Origin: a virus
Strand: one strand, 5' to 3'
DNA: 52,116 nt
IMG/VR virus record: IMGVR_UViG_3300027704_000032
Location: 1-52,116 of that record
Position numbers and translations under genes: made by a program. Below, piece after piece: positions 51,455-52,116 of this stretch. Within the stretch, counting starts at the first letter, position 1. Each line of letters opens with the position of its first letter. Under the pieces are notes generated by a model. The model worked only from the letters and a program-made list of their open reading frames with translations, did no database searches and was not told the DNA's origin.

Positions 51455-52116
51455 ATGGCAATAGATGTAAGTGAATTTCAAGCGGCTGTAACTCAAACTG
51501 ATATAGACACTCACAGGCCCAGCGCAGCTAATTATAATCCTAGCACCAAACCTAACATGCGAGAGTTAGGTATGATCAACGCAGGGTTAAATCCAGGCAG
51601 TGCTTCTGACCACGCCACTTACCAAGCTGCCCTTGTGGCAGGGTATGCCGCTCCCGACTCAGATATAGGTAAAGCAATATCCGCAAGCAATGCGGCTGCA
51701 AGCGAGGCTCTTTATGGTGTTGTAGGTTCTAATACAGATACACGCAACTGGGAGGCTATCCAGTCTGCTGCCTCAGCAGGCGCAGATATTAACCAAGTAA
51801 TAGGTGCAGCTACTAACGCAATGTATGGAGGGGTTACACCACAGCTTGTAAATGGTGCTCTGGTGCTGGTCAGCGGTAACGGTCAAGTTCTTCGTGGGGT
51901 AAGCCCTAAAAATACTAAAGCATTTCAAAAAGAATTAACTAAGTTTGGTGTAAGTGACACTGAATGGGGTAATACTCTTGCCACTCAGTTTGATACCTAC
52001 AGGACATCACAAACTGAAGCTCAGGCAACATTCCAAGGCATTATAAATGACCCTACCTCAACGGCTCAGGAAAGGGCTGACGCACAGATAGGAATAGATA
52101 GATCTATAAAAATAGT
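51455..52116 (+). CDS. Virion protein, 3'-truncated at window end (5' part)
   Basis: An open frame from ATG 51455 (GAAGGTAG upstream) runs to the last base without a stop, giving 220 codons plus two bases. It starts MAIDVSEFQAAVTQTDIDTH, then becomes an Ala/Asn/Gly-rich helical protein with TNAMYGGVTPQLVNGALVLV and ends in a charged helix. Composition and strand match the protein that begins at base 1, and the two are probably one gene of about 957 residues on a circular map. A direct join, however, reaches a stop at bases 5-7 because the frames differ by one base. Confidence 0.8.
   Translation, partial: MAIDVSEFQAAVTQTDIDTHRPSAANYNPSTKPNMRELGMINAGLNPGSASDHATYQAALVAGYAAPDSDIGKAISASNAAASEALYGVVGSNTDTRNWEAIQSAASAGADINQVIGAATNAMYGGVTPQLVNGALVLVSGNGQVLRGVSPKNTKAFQKELTKFGVSDTEWGNTLATQFDTYRTSQTEAQATFQGIINDPTSTAQERADAQIGIDRSIKI

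Overview
The window looks like the whole, or almost the whole, genome of a lytic marine podovirus that infects an alphaproteobacterium. The T7-like replication set (family A DNA polymerase, primase-helicase, gp2.5-like ssDNA-binding protein), cobalamin-dependent class II ribonucleotide reductase, ThyX, PhoH, glutaredoxin and MazG-like enzyme match roseophage SIO1/Cobavirus-type and HMO-2011-type phages. The T7-style connector, tail tube A/B and internal virion proteins also fit. This placement is from memory of those families; no search was run. A DUF1127 gene and a GTA-type three-TM holin point to an alphaproteobacterial host. No RNA polymerase, integrase or CI-like repressor gene was found, so transcription should rely on the host polymerase; several TTGACA/TATAAT-like promoters are visible.

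Layout. The minus-strand arm (about 8.5-25.0 kb, read right to left) holds early and replication genes: an unknown leader cluster (24.1-25.0 kb), an HTH-like protein, a large zinc-cluster protein and a metallopeptidase, a promoter with tRNA-Arg(UCU), thyX, small unknown genes including DUF3310, primase-helicase, polymerase, ssb, three PD-(D/E)XK-type nucleases (one less certain), MazG, RNR, glutaredoxin and phoH. The plus-strand arm starts at 26.7 kb with lysis genes (EF-hand membrane protein, holin, M15 endolysin) and small basic proteins. It continues with DUF1127, terminase, portal, a 1423-residue polyvalent protein, scaffold, major capsid, decoration, tail tubes, fibres, and, across the window ends, internal virion proteins with a lytic transglycosylase (0-8.5 kb).

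The arms diverge from a 1.7-kb gene-free region (25031-26714) packed with iterated motifs, promoter-like elements and a cloverleaf-like inverted repeat: the best candidate for a control hub and/or origin. They converge at 8512-8515, where the two stop codons overlap in the tetramer CTAA, and the minus-strand terminator lies inside the plus-strand gene.

The right-end open frame (51455-52116) and left-end open frame (1-2211) are probably one gene cut by linearisation of a circular map; they are out of phase by one base at an A5 run. The most interesting points are the paired promoters with shared palindromic arrays, a hairpin that would bury the ribosome site of the DUF1127/terminase operon, a structured capsid-gene leader, an M28-like peptidase in the early arm, an HExxH motif in the polyvalent protein, and fibre repeats whose DNA varies while the protein repeat is kept.
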